A DNA stretch of 64,000 bases. Origin: Streptomyces luteogriseus. GTDB lineage: Bacteria; Actinomycetota; Actinomycetes; Streptomycetales; Streptomycetaceae. A model generated the notes under the pieces. That model was not told the origin of the DNA, ran no database searches, and saw nothing but the letters and a program-made list of their open reading frames with translations. Location of the stretch: contig NZ_JACHMS010000001.1 of the NCBI RefSeq assembly GCF_014205055.1, positions 7,406,501 to 7,470,500 of the forward strand. Reading direction: 5' to 3'. Positions 36,754-44,226 of this stretch are shown one piece after another. Numbering within the stretch: position 1 is the first letter of the stretch; every line of letters starts with the position of its first letter. Position numbers and translations under genes: made by a program.

Positions 36754-38679
36754 ATGACGGCGCGGACCGAGGACGTCGCACCAGGCCCCGACGCGGCCCG
36801 CGCGTCCGTCGTCACCCTGCTGCTGCGGCTGCGGGCCTCGAACGTCCGGGTGTGGACGTCCGGCGGCCGACTGCACCACGAGGCGCCACCGGGCGGGCTC
36901 GACGAGGAGCTGCGCGGGCTCCTGGAGGAGCACTCGGAGGACGTGGCGGCCTACCTCCAGGCCGCCGACGGCGTCGAGTCCTCCACCCACTACGTCACGA
37001 TGCGCGACGGCGTCCGTATCGCCGTGGACGTGTTTCGCCCCAAGCGGGACGGCCGGGTGGTCGAGGAGCCTCTGCCGGCCCTCTGGTGCCACGACCGCTA
37101 CCACCGCTCGGAGGTGGTGGACGGCGTGACCTGGACCAAGCTCGACAGCCGCCCCTGGCTGCGCCGGATCCTCGACGACGGCTATGTGATCGCCGCCGCC
37201 GACGCCCGTGGCACGGGTGCCTCCAGCGGCGTGCGGGGCATGGAGTTCGGCCCGGAGGAGAGCCAGGACGCCCACGAGATCACGGAATGGCTCGCCGCGC
37301 GGGACTGGTGCAGCGGGAACGTCGGCATGTACGGCGAGTCCTACCTCGCCATGACCCAGTTCCTCGCCGCCGGCACCGCCCCGCCCAGCCTGAAGGCGAT
37401 CTTCCCGCAGGTGGCGCTCTTCGACCTCTACTCGTTCCTCCGCCCCGGAGGGGCGTTCCGGCACGACTTCATCCGGAACTGGGGCGCGATGGTGCGGCGG
37501 CTGGACACGGAGACCGGGGCCGCCCCCGTACGGGACGACGCGGCGGCGGTGCGCGCGGCGGCAGAGGAACACCGGGCCAACACGGACGTCTTCGCCAGGG
37601 CCGCCGCGCTGCCCTGCCGGGACAGCCGGGGCGACGGCGACGACGAGCCGCCGTACGCGCGGCAGAGCCCCTCCACCCACGTCGAGGCGATCGCCGCCGC
37701 GGGCGTGCCCGTCTACCAGCTCACCGGCTGGCACGACATGTGGGTGCGGGACGCCTTCCTGTGGCACGCCAATCTCACCGGGCCGCGCAAGCTCCTCGTG
37801 GGCGACTGGTCGCACAACGGCAGGGATGGCGTCGACCTGGCGGCCGAGCACCTGCGCTGGTTCGACCACTGGCTCAAGGGCGTCGACACCGGCGTCATGG
37901 ACGAACCGCCCATCCGCTACCAGCGGCGCAACGCGCCCCCCGGCGAGGAGTGGCGCGCCACGGGCCAGTGGCCGCCGGCCGGAGTCCGCACCACGCGGAT
38001 GTACTTCGGTCCCGGCCCGGCCGTGCCCGTGTCCTCCGTCAACGACGGCAACCTGACGGACCGCGCGCCTTCGCGGCTCGGGGGCGTCGACGACCTCGTC
38101 GTCGACTACACGGCAACCTCCGGCACGGCGACCCGCTGGACCGACGGCTACGGCGGACCGTTCGGCTACGAGCCGATGACCGGCAACGACCGGACCGCCC
38201 TCACCTACACGACGGCCCCGCTGGAACAGGAGCTGGAGGTGACCGGGCACCCGGTCGCGGAACTGTGGGTGACGTCGACCCACCTGGACGGCGACTTCTT
38301 CGTCTACCTGGAGGACGTCGACGGCGCAGGGGTCTCCCACTACGTCACCGAGGGAGTGATCCGCGCCTCCCACCGGGCGCTGGGCACCGCCCCGTACGAC
38401 AACCTCTCACTGCCGTACCACCCGTGCGCGGAGCGGACCCGGGCCCCGCTTCCCGAAGAGCCGGTGGCGCTGGTCTTCGACCTGCACCCGGTCAGCCACG
38501 TGTTCGCTCCGGGGCACCGGCTCCGGATCGCCGTCACGTGCTGCGACCGGGACAACGCCGAGACCCGCGTGCACCACCCGCCGCCCGTCGTCCAGATCCA
38601 CCGGAGGGGCGCGCACGCCTCCTTCGTCGACCTCCCTGTCCTCCCAGCCCTCTCAGCCGCACAGGAGCAAGAGACATGA
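36754..38679 (+). CDS. CocE/NonD-family hydrolase with N-terminal TubC-type docking domain
   Basis: The protein has 641 residues. Residues about 18-70 (VVTLLLRLRASNVRVW, GGRLHHEAPPGG, LDEELRGLLEEH) follow the beta-hairpin/helix pattern of TubC N-terminal docking domains, normally found on NRPS/PKS subunits. The rest is an S15/CocE alpha/beta-hydrolase: MRDGVRIAVDVF, nucleophile Ser196 in YGESYL, Asp in GWHDMW, His in GDWSHN, and the C-terminal jelly-roll X-Pro dipeptidase-like domain (ELEVTGHPVAELWV). A docking domain on a hydrolase suggests it acts on a chain tethered to a synthase, for example in release, acyl transfer or deacylation. ATG 36754; the stop overlaps the next gene (ATGA). Confidence 0.82.
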   Translation: MTARTEDVAPGPDAARASVVTLLLRLRASNVRVWTSGGRLHHEAPPGGLDEELRGLLEEHSEDVAAYLQAADGVESSTHYVTMRDGVRIAVDVFRPKRDGRVVEEPLPALWCHDRYHRSEVVDGVTWTKLDSRPWLRRILDDGYVIAAADARGTGASSGVRGMEFGPEESQDAHEITEWLAARDWCSGNVGMYGESYLAMTQFLAAGTAPPSLKAIFPQVALFDLYSFLRPGGAFRHDFIRNWGAMVRRLDTETGAAPVRDDAAAVRAAAEEHRANTDVFARAAALPCRDSRGDGDDEPPYARQSPSTHVEAIAAAGVPVYQLTGWHDMWVRDAFLWHANLTGPRKLLVGDWSHNGRDGVDLAAEHLRWFDHWLKGVDTGVMDEPPIRYQRRNAPPGEEWRATGQWPPAGVRTTRMYFGPGPAVPVSSVNDGNLTDRAPSRLGGVDDLVVDYTATSGTATRWTDGYGGPFGYEPMTGNDRTALTYTTAPLEQELEVTGHPVAELWVTSTHLDGDFFVYLEDVDGAGVSHYVTEGVIRASHRALGTAPYDNLSLPYHPCAERTRAPLPEEPVALVFDLHPVSHVFAPGHRLRIAVTCCDRDNAETRVHHPPPVVQIHRRGAHASFVDLPVLPALSAAQEQET

Positions 38680-39929
38680 CCGAGACCACCCGACAGGGCA
38701 CCGAGCCGACGGGCGCCGGGACCGGGGAGTTCCACACACGCGTCGCGCTGCACACCCCGGTTGCCGGGCAGCTCGCCTCCGAGATCGAGCGCCGGCTCCT
38801 GTTCGTGTCGTCGCAGATCACGGGATACGAACTGGACACAGCCGACGGCGAGGTGCGCGGGGTGACCCTCCGCTCCGCCACCCCGCTCCCCGCGGACGAG
38901 CTCACCGAGAAGGTCAACCGGGTCGTCGACGGCGACGTCCGCAAACAGCGGACGACCCCACCGAAGTCGGTGTGGACGTCCTCGCACGACCGGGTGGTCG
39001 AGGAGGGGACGTTCGAACGGCTGGCGCAGGCGGGCGCGGTGACCGAGGCGGGCGAGGGACAGGTCGCCGTCGGTGAGCCGCTGCTGTCTCTGCTGGCGTA
39101 CTTCGACCGGGCGGTGAAGCGGATCCTGGGCGAGGACTTCAACCCGACGGAGTACCGCTACCCGACGCTGATCAGCACCGAGGCCCTCGCGACGGCGGGC
39201 TACTTCGCCTCGTTCCCGCAGCACCTGATGTTCGTGACGCGCCTGCACAACGACATCGACGTGTACCAGGGCTTCCAGCGATCGTACGGCGAGACCGGCA
39301 TCGACTCCACCGTCCTCGACGCCTGTCACAACGTGGACTACTGCCTGCCGCCGACCATGTGCTACCACACGTTCCACCAGTACCGGGGGCGGACGCTGGA
39401 CGCCGACGGGGTGCACGTCGTCACGGCCAAGGGCAAGTCCTTCCGCTTCGAGGCGGCTTACGCCACGACGATGGAACGGCTCTGGGACTTCACCATCCGG
39501 GAGATCGTCTTCATGGGACCGCGCGAGGACGTCCTCGCCTCGCGCGAGCTGTTCATGCGGAAGATCTTCGCGTTCGTGGAGGAGCTCGGTCTGAGCGGCT
39601 TCTGCGAGGTGGGCAACGACCCGTTCTTCGGCGGCGACGACACCTCCGCGCGGATCTGGTCGCAGCGGCTGATGGAGCTCAAGTACGAGCTGCGCCTCAC
39701 GGTCGCACCCGGGCGGACCATCGCGGTGGGCTCCTTCAATTTTCACGACGACCTGTTCGGCCGGGGCTTCGGCATCGACTACGGCACGGAGGGCACGGCG
39801 CGCAGCGCCTGCGTCGGGTTCGGGCTGGAGCGGCTCGTCTACGCCTTCCTGTGCCAGTACGGCCTCGACTCGGCGGACTGGCCCGCCCCCGTGCGCGAGG
39901 GCACCCGGGCCGTGGGCGGGTTGGTCTGA
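38676..39929 (+). CDS. Amino acid:[carrier protein] ligase (seryl-tRNA synthetase-like)
   Basis: The protein has 417 residues with a class II aminoacyl-tRNA synthetase core and no long N-terminal tRNA-binding coiled coil. Motif 3 is GFGLERLVYAF. Candidate zinc ligands match atypical SerRS-like enzymes: Cys in PPTMCYHTFHQYRG, Glu in FCEVGND or nearby, and Cys in RSACVGFGLE. Proteins of this shape are known to aminoacylate carrier-protein phosphopantetheine arms instead of tRNA (Gly or Ala in the characterized cases). The free ACP gene two genes upstream is the natural partner. ATG 38676 overlaps the hydrolase stop. Substrate (Ser, Gly or Ala) is not decided by eye. Confidence 0.82.
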   Translation: MTETTRQGTEPTGAGTGEFHTRVALHTPVAGQLASEIERRLLFVSSQITGYELDTADGEVRGVTLRSATPLPADELTEKVNRVVDGDVRKQRTTPPKSVWTSSHDRVVEEGTFERLAQAGAVTEAGEGQVAVGEPLLSLLAYFDRAVKRILGEDFNPTEYRYPTLISTEALATAGYFASFPQHLMFVTRLHNDIDVYQGFQRSYGETGIDSTVLDACHNVDYCLPPTMCYHTFHQYRGRTLDADGVHVVTAKGKSFRFEAAYATTMERLWDFTIREIVFMGPREDVLASRELFMRKIFAFVEELGLSGFCEVGNDPFFGGDDTSARIWSQRLMELKYELRLTVAPGRTIAVGSFNFHDDLFGRGFGIDYGTEGTARSACVGFGLERLVYAFLCQYGLDSADWPAPVREGTRAVGGLV

Positions 39930-39949
39930 CCGGCCCGCTCACGGCGGGC

Positions 39950-40028
39950 GACCGCGTCGCGAAGCCCCGCAGGGCCGCGACGCGGTCTCGCCGGGGGTGG
40001 CCCGGTCGACCCGGGGGTCCACCCCCGG
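39950..40028. terminator. Bidirectional terminator region with two hairpins
   Basis: The 100-nt gap between convergent genes holds a 12-bp stem, GACCGCGTCGCG (39950-39961) with CGCGACGCGGTC (39976-39987), with an internal GCCC/GGGC extension. A second perfect 8-bp stem is CCGGGGGT (40011-40018) with ACCCCCGG (40021-40028), ending next to the JAMM-gene stop. Tandem strong stems between convergent operons indicate bidirectional termination. Confidence 0.75.
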
Positions 40029-40029
40029 C

Positions 40030-40623
40030 TCAGTCCACCGCGAAGCGCAGGGCCAGCCTGGGGCAGGGAGCGTCAGCCTGCTCCTCGGAAGGCGGTCCCC
40101 ACGCGGCGAGCGCCGACGACAGCTTTCCGCCGATGGATTCCAGATAACAGATCATGTTCACCGGATATCTGGTGTTGTCGAACATGTAACGGTCCATGGG
40201 TGTGGGGTCTTCACTGATGGTGAGCCCCCGCTCGGAGGGCGGCCCTATGCGGTGCCAGTCCGGATGCATATGGACGGATCCCAGTATGTCGAGCCCCTGG
40301 TGCTCGGCCTGCCGTTGTATCCGCAGGAGGTCCTTGGAACTGCACCAGAACCCCCGGCGGGTGTTCCGGTAGGCCGCTCCGAAGCACGCGGCGATGGTGC
40401 CGGAGAATTCCGCCACGGCGGTCGGGTCGCTCGCCCGCGCATTGGTGGCGAACTCGACCTCGGCGATATGGGCCACGCCACCCTCGATGGTCCCCAGTAA
40501 CAAGGCGAAACAGGACGGTGGTTCTTCCGGAGTGCATTCTTCGTACTCGGTGCGAGCGGCGCTCGTGAAGGATTTGAGGAAGTCGAATCCGATCAGGACG
40601 GTGTGCGGGTGGGCAGAGGTCAT
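40030..40623 (-). CDS. JAMM/MPN-like metalloprotease-family protein
   Basis: The protein has 197 residues. The zinc-site pattern of JAB1/MPN+ peptidases is visible: Glu57 in AEVEFATN and HMHPDWH (His118, His120). The usual serine and aspartate after the histidines are displaced (IGPPSERG, then SEDPTPMD), so the metal site may be altered or the Asp supplied from the later segment. JAMM proteins in bacterial pathways typically cleave isopeptide bonds or trim ubiquitin-like sulfur-carrier proteins. No such carrier is in this window. The start overlaps the aldo/keto reductase stop (ATGA), so the two are co-translated. Confidence 0.7.
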   Translation of the reverse strand: MTSAHPHTVLIGFDFLKSFTSAARTEYEECTPEEPPSCFALLLGTIEGGVAHIAEVEFATNARASDPTAVAEFSGTIAACFGAAYRNTRRGFWCSSKDLLRIQRQAEHQGLDILGSVHMHPDWHRIGPPSERGLTISEDPTPMDRYMFDNTRYPVNMICYLESIGGKLSSALAAWGPPSEEQADAPCPRLALRFAVD

Positions 40624-41606
40624 GATGCAGCCGTGTCTCCAGTCGGTGCGCTGCGGTCCGGTGAGAGGGCCCGGGAGGCCACGTCGAGCTCCTGCAGCTC
40701 GCCGGCGGACAGCCGCAGGGTCGCGCCGGGAAGAAGCTCCGCGAGCTGTCCGGTGGTCCTGCTGCTCGCGATCGGCGCGGTCACGGACGGCTGCGCGGCG
40801 AGCCAGGCCAGCGCCACCGCGCCGGGAGTGACGGAGTGGCCTTCGGCGACGCGGTCCAGGGTGTCCAGCAGGGCGCGCGCGTGGGGCCGGCTCGCGTACT
40901 GCCGTGCCGCGTCCCCCCGTACGCTCCCGGTGGCGGACGCCGCGTCGCGGTGCTTGCCCGTCAGAAACCCCTGCGCCAGCCCGAAGTAGGGCACGCAGGA
41001 GAGGCCCTCCTCGACGCAGAGGGGGAGCAGCTCACGCTCGAACGGGACGCGGTCGGCCAGGTTGTACGGGGGCTGCACCGCCACGAACCGGGCGACACCG
41101 GCCTTCTCGGAGACGGCGAGGGCCTCCGACAGCCGGTCCGCGGTGGTGTTGGACGCCGCGATATGGCGGACCTTCCCGGCCGAGACCAGGGCGTCCATCG
41201 CCGTCAGGGTCTCCTCCAGGGGGGTGCCCGGATCGTCGGCGTGCGTGTAGTAGAGGTCGATCCGGTCCGTCCGCAGGCGGCGCAGGGAGTCCTCGACGGC
41301 CTGGTGGATCACCTTGCGGCCGAGTCCGGAAAGGCCCTCCTTGCGGCCCACCTTGGTGGCGATGACCACCTGGTCGCGGACCTTCCGGGTGGCGAGCCAG
41401 CGGCCGATGACCGTCTCCGACTCACCCCCGTGGTTGCCGGGCGCCCACTGCGAGTAGGAGTCGGCGGTGTCGATGAAATTCCCGCCGGCCTCGAGGTAGG
41501 CGTCGAGGACGGCGAACGAGGTGTCCTGGTCGACGGTCCAGCCGAAGACGCTTCCGCCCAGGCAGAGCGGGAAGACTTTCACGTCGGATTGCCCAATGGT
41601 AGCCAT
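40620..41606 (-). CDS. Aldo/keto reductase
   Basis: The protein has 328 residues forming a TIM-barrel NADPH reductase. Catalytic tetrad elements are visible: DTADSYS (Asp and Tyr), IATKVGR (Lys) and YYTHADD (His). The NADP-binding C-terminal region APIASSRTTGQL is present. Length and motifs fit the YajO/PdxI-like AKR groups. It begins a two-gene minus-strand operon with the JAMM-like protein, which its stop codon overlaps. Likely a carbonyl reductase acting on a pathway intermediate or product; substrate unknown. Confidence 0.88.
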   Translation of the reverse strand: MATIGQSDVKVFPLCLGGSVFGWTVDQDTSFAVLDAYLEAGGNFIDTADSYSQWAPGNHGGESETVIGRWLATRKVRDQVVIATKVGRKEGLSGLGRKVIHQAVEDSLRRLRTDRIDLYYTHADDPGTPLEETLTAMDALVSAGKVRHIAASNTTADRLSEALAVSEKAGVARFVAVQPPYNLADRVPFERELLPLCVEEGLSCVPYFGLAQGFLTGKHRDAASATGSVRGDAARQYASRPHARALLDTLDRVAEGHSVTPGAVALAWLAAQPSVTAPIASSRTTGQLAELLPGATLRLSAGELQELDVASRALSPDRSAPTGDTAAS

Positions 41607-42032
41607 GGTCGCTCTCTGAATGCGATGTGCAATTCATCTTGGTTCGGTGAATACGGAGGCGTGTGCCCGTCGTGGTGTGGGTGACGGTATCTCAGATAGC
41701 GAACGCTCGAATACTCCGGCAGGTTCCCGCGATGGGCAAGGTGTACTGTCCAACTCGCCCTCCATGTCTGGAAAGTTCGCGTATGGAGTTGGGCGCTGGG
41801 TGAACGTCCGGCAGACGGGTGCTTCCCTTCTCGAAATCACTTGCCGGGGTCCGCCGGCTGACGTAGCGTGGCTCGGGCCGGGCGTGATCAAAAATGGCCG
41901 GTGTTCGTCGGCGGTTCGGCCGAAAGGTCTATCGCCGGTAATGAGGTCGCCCGCTCTTCGGGAATCCCGTACGAGGAGCGGCCTCAGGACGGGTGGGCGG
42001 CAGGGCCCACCGCATCGTGCGGGGGAGCACTG
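41607..42032. other. Divergent intergenic region (AKR / PPTase)
   Basis: No gene is supported here. It is AT-richer than the flanks. It contains a plus-strand promoter candidate (41841-41869) and a weak interrupted inverted repeat built from CCAACTC near 41750 and GAGTTGG near 41786. No minus-strand promoter for the reductase stands out. Confidence 0.45.
41841..41869 (+). promoter_or_regulatory. Candidate promoter for the PPTase gene
   Basis: TTGCCG (41841-41846), 17-nt spacer, TAGCGT (41864-41869). It lies about 165 nt before the PPTase start. It fits HrdB-type promoters and differs from the shared GCTAAGA element. Consensus match only. Confidence 0.4.
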
Positions 42033-42689
42033 ATGATCGAAAAGCTGTTACCGGCTTCGGTGGCCGTGGCTGAGACGTATGACGACCCGCCCCACGCGCC
42101 CCTCCTGGGCGGGGAGCCCGAGGTCGTGAGCCGCGCAGTGGAGAAGCGAAGACGGGAGTTCGCCGCCGTCCGCTGGTGTGCGCGAACAGCGCTCGCGGAC
42201 CTGGGAGTCGGCCCCGTTCCCATCCTGCCGGGCGAGCGCGGCGCCCCCGTGTGGCCGGAGGGCCTCGTCGGCAGTATGACCCACTGCGACGGATACCGAG
42301 CGGCGGCCGTGGCCCGGGTGCGCGACGGTGTGCTCGCCATCGGCGTCGACGCCGAGCCCCATGCGCCGCTGCCGGACGGGGTGCTGGAGGTCACAGCTCT
42401 CCCGGCCGAGCGGCTGCGGATCGCGGACATGGGACGCCTCGAGCCCGAAGTCAACTGGGATCGACTGCTGTTCAGCATGAAGGAGTGCGTCTACAAGGCG
42501 TGGTTCCCGCTCACCCGTAGATGGCTGGGTTTCGAGCAGGCGGACATCACGATCGAGTACGAGGGGACCTTCTCGGCCCGTCTGCTGACAACCGATCCCG
42601 CTGTCCCCGCCGACGGGTTCACCGGCCGGTGGCTGGTGGAGGAGGGGTTGATCGTCACCGCCCTCGCGGTGACGACGGCGCAGTCCTGA
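42033..42689 (+). CDS. 4'-phosphopantetheinyl transferase (Sfp/EntD type)
   Basis: The protein has 218 residues. Family motifs: GSMTHCDGY, the Mg-binding IGVDAEPH, and FSMKECVYKAWFP with the catalytic Glu and Lys. It transfers phosphopantetheine from CoA to the serine of carrier proteins; at least thirteen carriers are encoded in this window. ATG 42033 has GGGGGAG upstream. The open frame continues further upstream but homology starts here. It is closest to the short EntD-like actinomycete enzymes. Confidence 0.93.
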   Translation: MIEKLLPASVAVAETYDDPPHAPLLGGEPEVVSRAVEKRRREFAAVRWCARTALADLGVGPVPILPGERGAPVWPEGLVGSMTHCDGYRAAAVARVRDGVLAIGVDAEPHAPLPDGVLEVTALPAERLRIADMGRLEPEVNWDRLLFSMKECVYKAWFPLTRRWLGFEQADITIEYEGTFSARLLTTDPAVPADGFTGRWLVEEGLIVTALAVTTAQS

Positions 42690-43100
42690 CCGGCGCGTAC
42701 CGGCGTCCGGGAAAGAGTGGGCTCGCCCTCTTTCGTACATCGTCGGCTCAATGGGGAATGGTAATGCCTGTGTCATAAACGGGGCGAGACGCCCTATTCG
42801 GTGGGATGGCGCGGCCGAGAGGGTGGGGGAGCGTGACGGACCGGGAGTCCCTTCTCGGTTTCCGGCTCGGAGTCCCCTTGTAACGGGGTAGGCGGACGTG
42901 ACGTGACGAATAAGGCCGGCGGGCCGGATTGCATGAACTCGACCATTCATGCTCACTCAGTTCGCAGTTGCGAAGTTCAAGTCTTGTCGCTGCCTCTGTC
43001 GTGGCAGGCGGCCGGTTCTCCCCTTCCTCCTTCGTGCCTGCGGTGTGCGCTGACAGTATGCGGTCCTGGGATTTCCCCAAGGTGTAGAACGGGAATCGAA
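42690..43100. other. Intergenic region upstream of the zinc-ribbon/HTH gene
   Basis: This stretch of about 410 nt has no supported gene. It contains two perfect palindromic sites (42931-42952 and 42961-42974). The open frame of the downstream gene extends into it, but that extension has no recognizable domain. Confidence 0.5.
42931..42974. promoter_or_regulatory. Two adjacent perfect inverted repeats, candidate operators
   Basis: GCATGAA (42931-42937) and TTCATGC (42946-42952) are separated by 8 nt. TTCGCA-GT-TGCGAA occupies 42961-42974. Both are perfect and lie 130-170 nt before the regulator start, consistent with autoregulation or an upstream control protein. Confidence 0.5.
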
Positions 43101-43904
43101 GTGTCGAATGATGTGCAGCAGAACGACCAGTGTCACAGTTGCAAACGTGACGTTATCCGGATGCGGCAGGCCGGTCAGGGCCGGCTCCATGTGTGCGGAA
43201 CATGTTTCGATCGGTTCAGGCAGAATCTGACCTCCCTGCCGCGCCTCTACCGCCAGTGTGAGGAAATGCTCACGGTGTCGCCCCAGAAGGGCGAGAGGGT
43301 GTCCCGTCAACTGGGCCGGGGAATTTCGCTCAATTCCAGCGCTGTGGAGGCCCGCGATGGTGTCCGGGCGCGTCTGCTGGCCTGGTCCGACCTGGTCGCC
43401 ACCGAGCGGGCCTGCGCCGCCCCCGACCGGTCGGTCGAGGCCATGACGGCCTTTCTGCTCCGCCATGCCCATTGGCTCTGCGCGCACGCGGCGGCCGCCG
43501 ATGTCGTCGCCGAGATCGACGAGACGGCGGCCAGGGCGAAGCGGGCCGCCTATCCCCACCGGACCCGCAAGTTCAGGGTCGGGCCGTGCGTCGAGCAGCA
43601 GTGCGACGGCTCCCTGGTCGCCGTGATCCAGTCCCACGAACAGCTCCTGCCGAGCGAACTGCGCTGCGACATCGACCCCGAGCACACCTGGCCCGCGCAC
43701 CGCTGGCGTGAACTGGACCGGCGAGTGAGCCGGCAGAACTCCTCGGGCGGCGAGCGGTGGCTCACCGTCGTAGAGGTCTCCAAGCTGTGGGGCCTGTCCA
43801 CCAGCAACGTCTACCGGCTGGCGTCGGTGAACAGTTGGCGGCGCCGCGCGAACGGCCGCAGGGTCTACTACTACGAGGCCGACGTGCTCCAGTCCGTGGG
43901 CTGA
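43101..43904 (+). CDS. Zinc-ribbon/HTH DNA-binding protein, putative regulator
   Basis: The protein has 267 residues from GTG 43101, with GGGAA upstream. The N-terminus has a Cys4 zinc ribbon (Cys11-x2-Cys14, Cys32-x2-Cys35; CHSC and CGTC). The C-terminal 50 residues form a winged HTH of the excisionase/MerR-like type (LTVVEVSKLWGLSTSNVYRL, then a basic RRRANGRRVYYYEAD). The middle is helical with no recognized domain. It is the only likely transcription factor in the window, so it is a candidate regulator, but similar proteins also occur in phage-derived contexts. An upstream ATG at 42903 is in frame but adds only unmatched sequence. Confidence 0.7.
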   Translation: MSNDVQQNDQCHSCKRDVIRMRQAGQGRLHVCGTCFDRFRQNLTSLPRLYRQCEEMLTVSPQKGERVSRQLGRGISLNSSAVEARDGVRARLLAWSDLVATERACAAPDRSVEAMTAFLLRHAHWLCAHAAAADVVAEIDETAARAKRAAYPHRTRKFRVGPCVEQQCDGSLVAVIQSHEQLLPSELRCDIDPEHTWPAHRWRELDRRVSRQNSSGGERWLTVVEVSKLWGLSTSNVYRLASVNSWRRRANGRRVYYYEADVLQSVG

Positions 43905-43942
43905 GGCGGGCCGTCAGGGCCGTGGGGGCGGCAAGCCGACTC

Positions 43943-43971
43943 TTGACTTCCGGTCCGACGGCTAAGAATAT
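43943..43971 (+). promoter_or_regulatory. Promoter, copy 2 of the shared element (44227 operon)
   Basis: TTGACT (43943-43948), 17-nt spacer ending CGGCTAA, GAATAT (43966-43971). The core CGGCTAAGAnTATGA is shared with the 63238 copy. The -35 lies 284 nt upstream of the GTG at 44227, the same distance as for the aminotransferase operon. Confidence 0.7.
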
Positions 43972-43981
43972 GAAAACCAGA

Positions 43982-44001
43982 CTGCACACGTGTCTGTGCA
44001 G
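43982..44001. promoter_or_regulatory. Inverted repeat at the likely transcription start
   Basis: CTGCACA (43982-43988) and TGTGCAG (43995-44001) are perfect arms around CGTGTC, and the centre contains ACACGTGT. It begins about 10 nt after the -10 of the promoter at 43943, an operator-like position. The rest of the interval to 44226 shows no gene. Confidence 0.5.
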
Positions 44002-44226
44002 GTCGCCCGACTGAACGGCCCAGCCAACGGGTCGGGCGGAGCACCATCCCGGCGGTGACGCCGACACCGATGAGACGCCAAGCGGTACCGCCTCGGCGCC
44101 CGGTGGCCCACCCCGTTCTTCCTCACTCCCATGAGCGTCATTCCGACCGATGACGCTCGGCTCGCGCGCGTCCGATGCGGCGCGGCGCTCCACTCCTCCG
44201 CTCGTGACACAAGGTGGTGCTTGTTT

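Noticed and set aside
42955..42995. tRNA-like 3' half (GTTCAAGTC in a T-loop-like setting), possible integration site
   Set aside because: The flanking arms do not form a proper T stem, there is no acceptor or anticodon arm, and no integrase gene is visible.
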